Shown here: piece by piece, positions 52,223-60,343 of the stretch
How positions within the stretch are numbered: the stretch's first letter is position 1
How the letters are laid out: every line of letters begins with the position of its first letter
Assembly (NCBI RefSeq): GCF_018390515.1
Contig: NZ_JAHBBK010000002.1
Location: forward strand, 1-64,000
DNA length: 64,000 bases
DNA from: Mucilaginibacter sp. Bleaf8
Lineage (GTDB): Bacteria; Bacteroidota; Bacteroidia; Sphingobacteriales; Sphingobacteriaceae
Direction of reading: 5' to 3'
Notes under the pieces: generated by a model
Told to the model about the DNA's origin: nothing
Database searches by the model: none
What the model saw: only the letters and a program-made list of their open reading frames with translations
Position numbers and translations under genes: made by a program

Positions 52223-52963
52223 ATGGGGTATAAAGATCAGATCGACTTATTGAAGCTTCCTGAACATGTTGCCATTATTATGGATGGTAATGGCAGGTGG
52301 GCAAAGGGTAAAGGTAAGTTAAGGATATTTGGACACCATAACGGTGTATTATCAGTACGGGATGTGGTAGAAGGAGCCGGCGAGATAGGGGTGAAGTATC
52401 TGACGTTATATACTTTTTCGGCCGAAAACTGGAACCGCCCGAGTTTTGAGGTGACGGCTATTATGGAGCTGCTGGTAAGCACCATTAATAAAGAGATTAA
52501 AAAACTAATGCAGAACAATGTGCGCCTGAATGCCATTGGTGACCTGAATATGCTGCCGGGAAAATGTCATAAAGAACTGCTGGGGGCAATCGAAAAAACG
52601 TCTGCCAATACCGGGTTGGTACTAACGCTTGCATTAAGTTACAGTTCGCGCCGTGAAATTATGCAGGCGGCTAAAAACATCGCCGCCAAAGTAGAACGCG
52701 GAGAATTGAAAGCCGACGACATCAACGAAGATGTGTTTGCCCAAAACCTGTACACGGCTAACATGCCCGACCCTGAGTTGCTGATCAGAACCAGCGGTGA
52801 GTACCGTATCAGTAATTATCTGCTTTGGCAGATAGCTTACGCCGAGCTGTACTTTACCAACAAATTATGGCCCGATTTCCGGAAAGAAGATTTATTCGAA
52901 GCCATTTTAGATTATCAGAAAAGAGAGCGCCGCTTTGGCAAAACCAGCGAGCAGGTGAACTAA
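52223..52963 (+). CDS. uppS: Isoprenyl transferase (undecaprenyl diphosphate synthase)
   Basis: A 246-residue cis-prenyltransferase. The catalytic Asp21 is in the IIMDGNGRWA motif, GHHNGV follows, and the family motifs TLYTFSAENWNRP and PDPELLIRTSGEYRISNYLLWQIAYAEL are all present. It makes the C55 lipid carrier for peptidoglycan and polysaccharides. First gene of the run uppS-bamA-ompH-ompH, 60 bases before bamA. Confidence 0.97.
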   Translation: MGYKDQIDLLKLPEHVAIIMDGNGRWAKGKGKLRIFGHHNGVLSVRDVVEGAGEIGVKYLTLYTFSAENWNRPSFEVTAIMELLVSTINKEIKKLMQNNVRLNAIGDLNMLPGKCHKELLGAIEKTSANTGLVLTLALSYSSRREIMQAAKNIAAKVERGELKADDINEDVFAQNLYTANMPDPELLIRTSGEYRISNYLLWQIAYAELYFTNKLWPDFRKEDLFEAILDYQKRERRFGKTSEQVN

Positions 52964-53023
52964 TTTTTCTTTTAACAATTTTTAACAACTGTAAATTCTA
53001 TTTTTAGCGCACAAAATATTCGA

Positions 53024-55579
53024 ATGAATAAATTATTTTTTGCTATTCTGTTATCATCAGCAAGCACGGCGGCGTTAGCGCAAGTTAACGGACAACCTAA
53101 GTCGTCGTTGTTTAAATCTGCTCTTCCTGCCGATAGTATAAGCTATCTTAACCCCAAAGATTATATCATTGGCGGCATCACTGTATCCGGTACCAAAAAT
53201 CTGGACAAGGATGTTTTGATACAGATGGCTAAAATTAGCAAAGGCGACAGGATCAATCTGCCGGGTGAAGCTTCGGCCAATATACTAAAGAACATGTGGT
53301 CGCCTGGTTTGTTTGACGATGTGCAACTGTATGTTACTAAAATTAACCTCGATACGGTATATCTCGAAATCAGCGTACAGGAGCGTCCGCGCTTATCGCG
53401 TCTGCACCTGACCGGTATCCGTAAAGGCGAGATTGAAGACATTCAGAAAAAGCTGAACGATAAAACAGGTAAAATCGTAAACGAAAACCTGTTGAGCACC
53501 ACTACGGCAATTATCAAAAAGCACTTTTACGAAAAAGGTTACCTGAATACATCTGTAGACATTAAGCAGCGTAAAGACCCAGCTGATGAGAACAGTGTAA
53601 TTCTGGATGTTGCCGTTGATAAAAAGAAAAAGGTAAAAATCAACGATGTAATATTTGAGGGTAACCAGGCTTTCAGTACCGCAAGGCTCAGAAAGTTTTT
53701 ACCAAAAACACGTAAACGGAAATTCTACAATATTTTTGGTTCCAAAAAGTTCAAACAAGATCAGTACGACCAGGACAAACAAGCACTGGTTGATAAAATG
53801 CAGTCAAAGGGATATCGCGATGCCGAAATTCTGAGCGATTCTGTTTGGAAGCACAATGATGAGAGTGTAAACGTAAAAATTAAAGTTTACGAGGGTCACA
53901 AGTATTACTTTGGTAACATTACCTGGGCTGGTAATGCACGTTATCCGGCATCAACACTTGAGAAAGTATTGAGCATTAAAAAAGGAGATGTGTTTAGCGA
54001 GGAAGAGTTAAGCAAACGCCTGAATGGCGGTTCGCCTGATGGTAGTGATGTGAACTCACTTTATCTTGATGACGGATACCTGACCTTTAACTCAGAGGCT
54101 GTACAAACCCGCATTTACAATGATACGGTAGACCTGAACATTCGTATATACGAAGGTGCGCAGTATACCATCAACCGCATTATCCTAAAAGGTAACGATG
54201 TTACGAATGATAAGGTAGTAATGCGCGAGTTGGCAACCAAACCAGGCCAAAAGTTTTCAAAATCACTGATTGTACGCAGTACTCGTCAAATTACCCAGCT
54301 GGGCAACTTTGATGAGCAAAAGATCGAACCGAAACCTACCAACATCAATACACAGGATGGTACGGTAGATATTGTGTATAACGTGGTTGAAAAACCGTCA
54401 GACCAGATCGAGCTTTCGGGTGGTTTTGGTGGCGGTCAGCTGGTGGGTACGCTGGGCTTAACGTTCAACAACTTCTCGGTGCGCAACCTGTTTAATGGTA
54501 AGGCATACCGCCCGCTGCCAAAAGGTGATGGTCAGAAACTGAGCTTACGTGGCCAGGCCAACGGTAAAAACTATCAGAACTTCTCGTTCACGTTTTCAGA
54601 GCCATGGTTAGGTGGTAAAAAGCCGATCTATTTCAGCTTATCAGCCTATACGCAATTAAGTTCAAGCGGTCAGTTCTATTCAAAAAGCGACTCCCGGTAT
54701 AATTACCTGCGTATTAATGGTTTAGGTGTAACCTTAGGTAAACGTTTAAACTGGCCGGATAACTACTTCCAGCTTAATTACTCGCTTAACTTTGACCATT
54801 ACACACTGGATAGATATCCTGGTTACCTGTTTACTACCGGTACATCATACAACATTAAGTTAACGCAGGAGTTGAGCCGTAACTCGGTTGATGCGCCTAT
54901 TTATCCAACTAATGGTTCGAACATCCGTTTCACGGTTCAGGCTACGCCACCATATTCGCTGTTCAATGGTACCAACTATCGTATAGCTACACCAGAGGAG
55001 CGTTACAGATTTGTAGAGTACCACAAATGGAAATTTGATGCACAGTGGTTCACCCGTATCTCTGGTAAACTGGTGCTGATGTCGCAAACACGTTTCGGTT
55101 TCCTGGGTAGTTACAATAAGCTGGTTGGCTCATCGCCGTTTGAGCGCTTTAAGTTAGGTGGTGATGGTATGGCAACGTACCAGTTCCTGCAAGGTAGCGA
55201 GATCATTGGTTTAAGAGGTTATCAAAACTTCTCGATAGTTCCGGTAGGATCAAATTACAATGCTAACAACAATCCGGGTAATGCCATTTATAACAAGTTT
55301 ACTATGGAGTTACGTTATCCGGTAATACAGTCACAATCAGCCACTATATTTTTGCTTGGATTTGCTGAGGGTGGTAATACCTGGGATCGTTTCAGTGATT
55401 ACAATCCTTTCAACATCAGACGTTCAGCAGGTGTAGGTGCTCGCATATTTTTACCTATATTTGGATTGCTGGGACTTGATTATGGTTATGGTTTTGACAG
55501 AATTCCGGGAAGTCCGGATGCTAACAAAGGCCAGTTCCACTTCTCAATTGCCCAAAGCTTGAATGGTGGTTTCAATTAA
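53024..55579 (+). CDS. bamA: Outer-membrane protein assembly factor BamA
   Basis: An 851-residue Omp85 protein. Signal peptide to residue 19 (TAALAQ), five POTRA domains to about residue 460 (first begins YIIGGITVSGTKNLDKDVL), and a C-terminal 16-strand barrel. The conserved loop is GLRGYQNFSIV and the barrel starts after VEKPSDQIELSGGFGGG. It inserts beta-barrel proteins into the outer membrane. It is followed by two skp-like chaperone genes, 11 and 49 bases apart. Confidence 0.96.
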   Translation: MNKLFFAILLSSASTAALAQVNGQPKSSLFKSALPADSISYLNPKDYIIGGITVSGTKNLDKDVLIQMAKISKGDRINLPGEASANILKNMWSPGLFDDVQLYVTKINLDTVYLEISVQERPRLSRLHLTGIRKGEIEDIQKKLNDKTGKIVNENLLSTTTAIIKKHFYEKGYLNTSVDIKQRKDPADENSVILDVAVDKKKKVKINDVIFEGNQAFSTARLRKFLPKTRKRKFYNIFGSKKFKQDQYDQDKQALVDKMQSKGYRDAEILSDSVWKHNDESVNVKIKVYEGHKYYFGNITWAGNARYPASTLEKVLSIKKGDVFSEEELSKRLNGGSPDGSDVNSLYLDDGYLTFNSEAVQTRIYNDTVDLNIRIYEGAQYTINRIILKGNDVTNDKVVMRELATKPGQKFSKSLIVRSTRQITQLGNFDEQKIEPKPTNINTQDGTVDIVYNVVEKPSDQIELSGGFGGGQLVGTLGLTFNNFSVRNLFNGKAYRPLPKGDGQKLSLRGQANGKNYQNFSFTFSEPWLGGKKPIYFSLSAYTQLSSSGQFYSKSDSRYNYLRINGLGVTLGKRLNWPDNYFQLNYSLNFDHYTLDRYPGYLFTTGTSYNIKLTQELSRNSVDAPIYPTNGSNIRFTVQATPPYSLFNGTNYRIATPEERYRFVEYHKWKFDAQWFTRISGKLVLMSQTRFGFLGSYNKLVGSSPFERFKLGGDGMATYQFLQGSEIIGLRGYQNFSIVPVGSNYNANNNPGNAIYNKFTMELRYPVIQSQSATIFLLGFAEGGNTWDRFSDYNPFNIRRSAGVGARIFLPIFGLLGLDYGYGFDRIPGSPDANKGQFHFSIAQSLNGGFN

Positions 55580-55590
55580 TAATTTATTTT

Positions 55591-56121
55591 ATGAAGAAAA
55601 TACTGATAACACTTTCATTAACGTTAATAACAGTAGCATCAGCATGGGCACAACGCTTTGCATATGTTGACTCGGATTATATTCTGAAACATATACCCGA
55701 GTATGCCTCATCACAAAAACAATTGGGCGCATTATCAACCCAATTTCAAAAAGAAGTGGATGGCCGCTTTCAGGAGATTGACCGCTTGTATAAAGCTTAT
55801 CAGGCAGATCAGGTACTCATGACCGGTGATATGAAAAAACGCCGTGAGGCCGAGATTGTAGGTAAGGAAAAAGATGCCAAAGATTTTCAACGTTCAAAAT
55901 TCGGTCCTGATGGCGATTTGGCCCGTCGTAGCAATGAGTTGATGAAGCCCATTCAGGATAGAGTAGCCAAAGCAGTGCAAGCTGTAGCTGAGGATGAAAA
56001 CCTGGATATGGTATTTGATAAAAATAGCGAAGTGATGATGCTGTATGCCAATCCGCGGTACAATAAAAGCGATGCCGTTGTTACCCGTTTGGGATTAAAG
56101 CCCGGTGTACTTGCGAAATAA
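55591..56121 (+). CDS. OmpH/Skp family periplasmic chaperone
   Basis: A 176-residue protein: signal peptide to residue 20 (SAWAQ), then the OmpH pattern with RFAYVDSDYILKHIPEY, a long helical coiled-coil tentacle section (50-120), and a C-terminal EDENLDMVFDKNS strand pair. Skp-like trimers hold unfolded outer-membrane proteins. It directly follows bamA and precedes a second ompH; the tandem pair is typical of Bacteroidota. Confidence 0.93.
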   Translation: MKKILITLSLTLITVASAWAQRFAYVDSDYILKHIPEYASSQKQLGALSTQFQKEVDGRFQEIDRLYKAYQADQVLMTGDMKKRREAEIVGKEKDAKDFQRSKFGPDGDLARRSNELMKPIQDRVAKAVQAVAEDENLDMVFDKNSEVMMLYANPRYNKSDAVVTRLGLKPGVLAK

Positions 56122-56170
56122 AAATTTTTAATATAAAATAGCACCCATAAACAAAGAACAAAGAGAACAG

Positions 56171-56683
56171 ATGAAAAAATTATTTAGAGTTGCTTTAGTT
56201 GCAGGTTGTATGTTACTGGCGGGAAGTTTTGCCAAAGCACAATCAAAAATCGGCTACATCGCTTTTGATGAGCTGATTTCAGGTATGCCCGAAGCTAAAA
56301 CTGTAAACACCCAGTTGCAAACCTACCAAAAGCAGTTTACCGATCAGATGCAGACTATGTATACCGAGTTGCAAAATAAAGGCCAGGCTTACGAAAAAAA
56401 CAGAGCCAGCATGACTGACGCTGCCCGTACCGCTGCCGAAACCGAGTTGCAAGATTTGAACAAACGTTTACAGGATTACCAAAATAACTCACAGCAACAA
56501 GTACAGGCTAAAAGCCAGGAGCTGAGCAAACCAATTTTCGAAAAAGCACGTACTGCAGTAACTGCTGTAGCTAAAGAAAAAGGTTATACTTATGTTATCG
56601 ATTCTTCACAAACTTCATTAATCGTATCGCCTGCTGGCGATAACCTGATGGCTCCAGTGAAGCTAAAATTAGGTTTGAAATAA
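56171..56683 (+). CDS. OmpH/Skp family periplasmic chaperone (second copy)
   Basis: A 170-residue protein like its neighbour: signal peptide to residue 23 (FAKAQ), start SKIGYIAFDELISGMPEAK, a long Gln- and Lys-rich coiled coil, and a C-terminal KEKGYTYVIDSSQTSLIVSPAG. It ends the uppS-bamA-ompH-ompH operon, with a terminator 24 bases on. The two copies differ enough to be old duplicates. Confidence 0.93.
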   Translation: MKKLFRVALVAGCMLLAGSFAKAQSKIGYIAFDELISGMPEAKTVNTQLQTYQKQFTDQMQTMYTELQNKGQAYEKNRASMTDAARTAAETELQDLNKRLQDYQNNSQQQVQAKSQELSKPIFEKARTAVTAVAKEKGYTYVIDSSQTSLIVSPAGDNLMAPVKLKLGLK

Positions 56684-56706
56684 TTAACCCGGTAATTTAA
56701 ACTTAC

Positions 56707-56738
56707 AAAAGCGAATGCCACAAGCATTCGCTTTTTTT
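56707..56738 (+). terminator. Terminator of the uppS-bamA-ompH operon
   Basis: A perfect 12-bp stem (56707-56718 with 56724-56735) with a CACAA loop and a T run. The next start codon, of murI, lies only 13 bases beyond. Confidence 0.9.
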
Positions 56739-56745
56739 ATTTTTG
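56738..56745 (+). promoter_or_regulatory. -7 box of murI, in the upstream T-tract
   Basis: TATTTTTG, a perfect TAnnTTTG, lies at the end of the terminator's T run and ends 5 bases before the murI ATG. The same octamer stands in the same place before the aminotransferase at 23631. No -33 element is clear. Confidence 0.4.
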
Positions 56746-56750
56746 CTGTT

Positions 56751-57584
56751 ATGCAGTCTAACAAGCCCATTGGTGTTTTCGATTCAGGTTTAGGTGGCCT
56801 TACCGTTTTCAGGTCCATTGTTGAGCAGTTGCCGGGGTATGATTATATCTACTTTGGCGATAACAAGCGTGCGCCTTATGGCGATCGCTCTTTCAATACC
56901 ATACATCAGTATACCTGGGAGTGTGTGCAGTGGCTGTTCAATCAGGGTTGCCCGTTGGTTATACTGGCTTGCAATACGGCATCGGCCAAGGCCCTCCGTA
57001 CTATTCAGCAGCGTAACCTGCCTGGTGTTTATCATGATAAGCGGGTGTTGGGCGTAATTCGCCCTACAGCCGAGGTGATTGGTAACTATACCCAAACCAA
57101 GCAAATTGGCGTATTGGGCACTAATGGTACGGTAAAGTCGGAGTCGTATGTAATTGAAATCAATAAATTTTTTCCGGATGTGAAGGTGTACCAGCAAGCC
57201 TGCCCGCTATGGGTGCCTTTAATTGAAAATGGAGAATATGACAAGCCCGGTGCCGATTATTACGTGAAAGAATATCTGGAACAAATAATGGCCCAGTCGG
57301 CTGATATAGATACCATGCTGCTGGCCTGTACACATTATCCGTTGCTGCAAAGTAAAATACAGGCCTATTTACCGGCCGGTTTTACCGTGGTGGCTCAGGG
57401 CGATATTGTGGCTTATAGTTTGGTTGATTACCTAAAGCGGCATGCCGAAATCGAAGAGCAGCTTACACAGAACGGAACCCGAAAGTTTTATACTACTACC
57501 GATGATACAGAAGACTTTGACCGGCATGCATCATTGTTTTTTGGCGACGTAATAAAATCGTCTTTTGTTTCTATGAAAGAGTAG
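56751..57584 (+). CDS. murI: Glutamate racemase
   Basis: A 277-residue enzyme that makes D-glutamate for peptidoglycan. The two catalytic Cys lie in ILACNTASAKA (near residue 73) and MLLACTHYPLLQ (near 189); GVFDSGLGGLTV is at 8-19. I start it at the ATG at 56751. The longer frame begins within the terminator of the preceding operon, and a -7 box sits 5 bases before this ATG. It closes the envelope gene block. Confidence 0.96.
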   Translation: MQSNKPIGVFDSGLGGLTVFRSIVEQLPGYDYIYFGDNKRAPYGDRSFNTIHQYTWECVQWLFNQGCPLVILACNTASAKALRTIQQRNLPGVYHDKRVLGVIRPTAEVIGNYTQTKQIGVLGTNGTVKSESYVIEINKFFPDVKVYQQACPLWVPLIENGEYDKPGADYYVKEYLEQIMAQSADIDTMLLACTHYPLLQSKIQAYLPAGFTVVAQGDIVAYSLVDYLKRHAEIEEQLTQNGTRKFYTTTDDTEDFDRHASLFFGDVIKSSFVSMKE

Positions 57585-57725
57585 GGGCGTTGGGTTTGAT
57601 GGTTAACTGGTGCTTAGATAACGCACGGACATTAATACCAATGAACGAATGAATCAATGAACCAAGAATCTAATCTGGAATAATTCCAAATACGCATAAC
57701 AGTATATTAGCAGAATTGCCTAAGT

Positions 57726-58820
57726 TTGCACCGTAACAGCAAATTTACCTTGAGTTTTTATATCATACATATACTGGTAGCCATTGGCCTGTTTGCATTT
57801 ATAGCAATGTTTACGCTGTTTGCGGTTTATGCCGAGCGTAAGGTTTCTGCTTTTATTCAGGATAGGCTTGGCCCTACTGAAACCGGTAAGTTTGGCTCCT
57901 TACAAACGCTGGCCGATATTGTAAAGCTCCTGCAAAAGGAGTTGATTACACCGGCAGCAGCCGATAAATGGCTGTTCATGCTGGCACCCATCATCATATT
58001 TGTGGCAGTTTATATGGGCTTTGCAGCTTTGCCGTGGGGGCCCGGCTTAGTGCCATCACAAACTAACATCGGGCTGTATTATATCTTTGCTATTATTTCT
58101 ATTGAAACTCTGGGCATCCTGATGGCAGGGTGGGGATCTAACAATAAGTTTTCCATACTGGGGGCCATGCGTTCGGCCGCGCAAATCATTTCTTATGAAA
58201 TACCCGCCGGCTTCGCGCTCATCTCGGCGGTAATGATTACTCAAACACTTGATCTGCAGGCAGCCGCAGTTCAGCAAGGTATCCTTTCCGTAGAAAAAGT
58301 GAAGTTTTTAGGTGCATGGGATGTAACCCATATTGGCGGTTTGCTATCCTGGAATATTTTTAGGGCGCCGCATCTTATTGTAGCGTTTGTGATTTATTTC
58401 ATCGCCTCGCTGGCCGAAAGTAACCGCGCACCATTCGATATACCCGAGGCCGAATCTGAGCTGGTATCAGGCTTCCATACAGAATATACAGGTTTACGTT
58501 TTGCCTTTGTGTTTTTGGCGGAGTACTCCATGATGTTTTTGGTATCGATGCTGGCCGTAATACTTTTTTTGGGCGCTTGGAACACACCATTTCCTAATAT
58601 GGGCGTTGTGAAACTGGCCGACTGGACCACCGGTGCCGCATGGGGCATTGCGTGGACGATTATTAAAACGCTTGGTTTAGTAGGTGTGCAAATGTGGATA
58701 CGCTGGACACTACCTCGCCTGCGTATCGATCAGCTCATGAACCTGTGCTGGAAGGTGCTTACGCCATTAGCCTTTGCCTGTATGATTATATCGGGCATAT
58801 GGCGTTTGTGGGTAATGTAA
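57726..58820 (+). CDS. nuoH: NADH-quinone oxidoreductase subunit H
   Basis: A 364-residue membrane subunit of complex I, with about eight hydrophobic segments. Family motifs: AERKVSAFIQDRLGPTETG, SYEIPAGFAL and FDIPEAESELVSGFHTEY. It forms part of the quinone site. There is no in-frame ATG: TTG at 57726 is the first option. But a perfect -7 box (TAAGTTTG, 57721-57728) covers that codon; if it is used, TTG at 57750 is the next choice. nuoA-G are not in the window: murI lies upstream. Confidence 0.93.
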   Translation: MHRNSKFTLSFYIIHILVAIGLFAFIAMFTLFAVYAERKVSAFIQDRLGPTETGKFGSLQTLADIVKLLQKELITPAAADKWLFMLAPIIIFVAVYMGFAALPWGPGLVPSQTNIGLYYIFAIISIETLGILMAGWGSNNKFSILGAMRSAAQIISYEIPAGFALISAVMITQTLDLQAAAVQQGILSVEKVKFLGAWDVTHIGGLLSWNIFRAPHLIVAFVIYFIASLAESNRAPFDIPEAESELVSGFHTEYTGLRFAFVFLAEYSMMFLVSMLAVILFLGAWNTPFPNMGVVKLADWTTGAAWGIAWTIIKTLGLVGVQMWIRWTLPRLRIDQLMNLCWKVLTPLAFACMIISGIWRLWVM

Positions 58821-58895
58821 AAATTGGCTGATGCTGAATATTGGTTTCCTAATCATAATTCGGCATTAGAATTTGAACTTAGAATTTAAAAGAGA

Positions 58896-59492
58896 TTGAT
58901 TGTCAATAAAACATATAACGCCCTCGCAACTGCCTGGAAAGGATTGGCCCTTACCTTAAGGCACCTTTTTGGCTCAACCAAAAAGCGGGAGGTGGCACCT
59001 ATCAAATCTGCCAATTATTTTAAGGAGCTGGAAAAAGGTACTAACACTATTCAGTATCCTAAACAAGAGATACCCATACCGGAAGTAGGCCGCTATCAGT
59101 TGGATGTAGAAATAGATGATTGCATTGTGTGCGACCTGTGTGCTAAAGCCTGCCCGGTTGATTGCATTCGTATTGAATCTATCAAAGCTACGGAAGCGAT
59201 AGGACAAACGTCTGATGGGTCAACCAAGCGTTTGTATGCTGCCCAGTTTGATATTGATATGGCCAAGTGCATGTACTGTGGTTTGTGCACGGTAGTCTGC
59301 CCCACAGAATGCATCACCATGACCAACCAGTACGACCGTACCGTACGCCATCTGGATGAGCTGACTTATAAGTTCTCGGTGATGACACCCGACGAGATAG
59401 ACGAGAAAAAAGTTGCCTTTGAAAAACAACAAGCCGAAAAGCTGGCTGCGAAGCAGGCGGCGCTGCAAGCCAAACAAGGAGGTGCATCATGA
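58896..59492 (+). CDS. nuoI: NADH-quinone oxidoreductase subunit I
   Basis: A 198-residue ferredoxin-like subunit with two 4Fe-4S motifs: CIVCDLCAKACPVDC (near 77-91) and CMYCGLCTVVCPTEC (near 126-140). It carries electrons to the N2 cluster. The C-terminal tail is charged and Ala/Gln/Lys-rich. The start is a TTG at 58896; an in-frame TAA seven bases earlier leaves no room for an upstream ATG. It ends with a 4-base overlap with nuoJ. Confidence 0.94.
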   Translation: MIVNKTYNALATAWKGLALTLRHLFGSTKKREVAPIKSANYFKELEKGTNTIQYPKQEIPIPEVGRYQLDVEIDDCIVCDLCAKACPVDCIRIESIKATEAIGQTSDGSTKRLYAAQFDIDMAKCMYCGLCTVVCPTECITMTNQYDRTVRHLDELTYKFSVMTPDEIDEKKVAFEKQQAEKLAAKQAALQAKQGGAS

Positions 59493-60037
59493 GCTTAGTA
59501 ACGGTAATGTTTTATTTGATGGCTATTATTGCGTTAGGGTCGGCATTGTATGTGGCCGCCAGTAAAAATCTGGTTCGTTCCGTGTTTATGTTTTTTGTTA
59601 CGCTGTTTGCACTCGCTGGCTTATACGTATTGTGCCTGGCCGACTTTGTGGCTGTAACCCAAGTTGTAGTTTACGTAGGAGGGATACTGGTACTTATCCT
59701 GTTTGCGTTCATGTTATCGGGCCGCGAATCGCTGGCTGGTTTGCAGCAAAGTAAAAATCGTTTGTTTGCAGTACAAAACCTACCCGCATTTTTGTTGGTG
59801 ACCTTGTTTTTTGTGGTATTGGTTAACATCGTGATTATGGCAGGCGTTGATAATTTACCCTGGCTTAAACAAGCCGAGAAGATGCACAACGTGATACAAC
59901 CTGCGGATGTAACCATTAATAACCTGGGGGTAAACCTCATGACAACTTACCTGCTGCCATTTGAAGCGATATCCATTTTATTGCTGATGGCTTTGGTTGG
60001 CGCAGCACACCTGGCCCGAAAGGAGGAAGCGCTATGA
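59489..60037 (+). CDS. nuoJ: NADH-quinone oxidoreductase subunit J
   Basis: A 182-residue membrane subunit of complex I with five hydrophobic segments. The motif VAVTQVVVYVGGILVLILFAFML lies near residues 54-76, with the pi-bulge helix 3 seen in NuoJ. The ATG overlaps the nuoI stop (ATGA). A clear Shine-Dalgarno AGGAGG lies at 59477-59482, unusual for Bacteroidota. Confidence 0.95.
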   Translation: MSLVTVMFYLMAIIALGSALYVAASKNLVRSVFMFFVTLFALAGLYVLCLADFVAVTQVVVYVGGILVLILFAFMLSGRESLAGLQQSKNRLFAVQNLPAFLLVTLFFVVLVNIVIMAGVDNLPWLKQAEKMHNVIQPADVTINNLGVNLMTTYLLPFEAISILLLMALVGAAHLARKEEAL

Positions 60038-60339
60038 TTACCATGACGCATTACCTGGTACTTAGCGCCGGCTTGTTCTGCATTGGCCTGTATGTAATAT
60101 TGGCTAAGCAGAATGCTGTGCAGATACTGATTGGTATTGAACTGATGCTGAATGCTGCCATCCTTAACCTGGTTGCTTTCAGTAGGTTTGATAAGCTAAA
60201 CAATAGCGGGCAAACCTTCGCTTTGTTTGCTATCGTACTGGCCGCGGCTTCAACAGCCGTAGCATTAGCCATTATCCTGAATGTTTACCGCCGGTATCGT
60301 ACCATCGATCCCGGGAAAGTTAACCAGTTAAAAGATTGA
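60034..60339 (+). CDS. nuoK: NADH-quinone oxidoreductase subunit K
   Basis: A 101-residue subunit with three membrane helices. The conserved Glu residues for proton transfer are in LIGIELMLNAAILNLVAF and near FALFAIVLAAASTAVALAI. The ATG overlaps the nuoJ stop by 4 bases, and a strong AGGAGG lies at 60021-60026. Length as in the family. Confidence 0.96.
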   Translation: MITMTHYLVLSAGLFCIGLYVILAKQNAVQILIGIELMLNAAILNLVAFSRFDKLNNSGQTFALFAIVLAAASTAVALAIILNVYRRYRTIDPGKVNQLKD

Positions 60340-60343
60340 GAGA

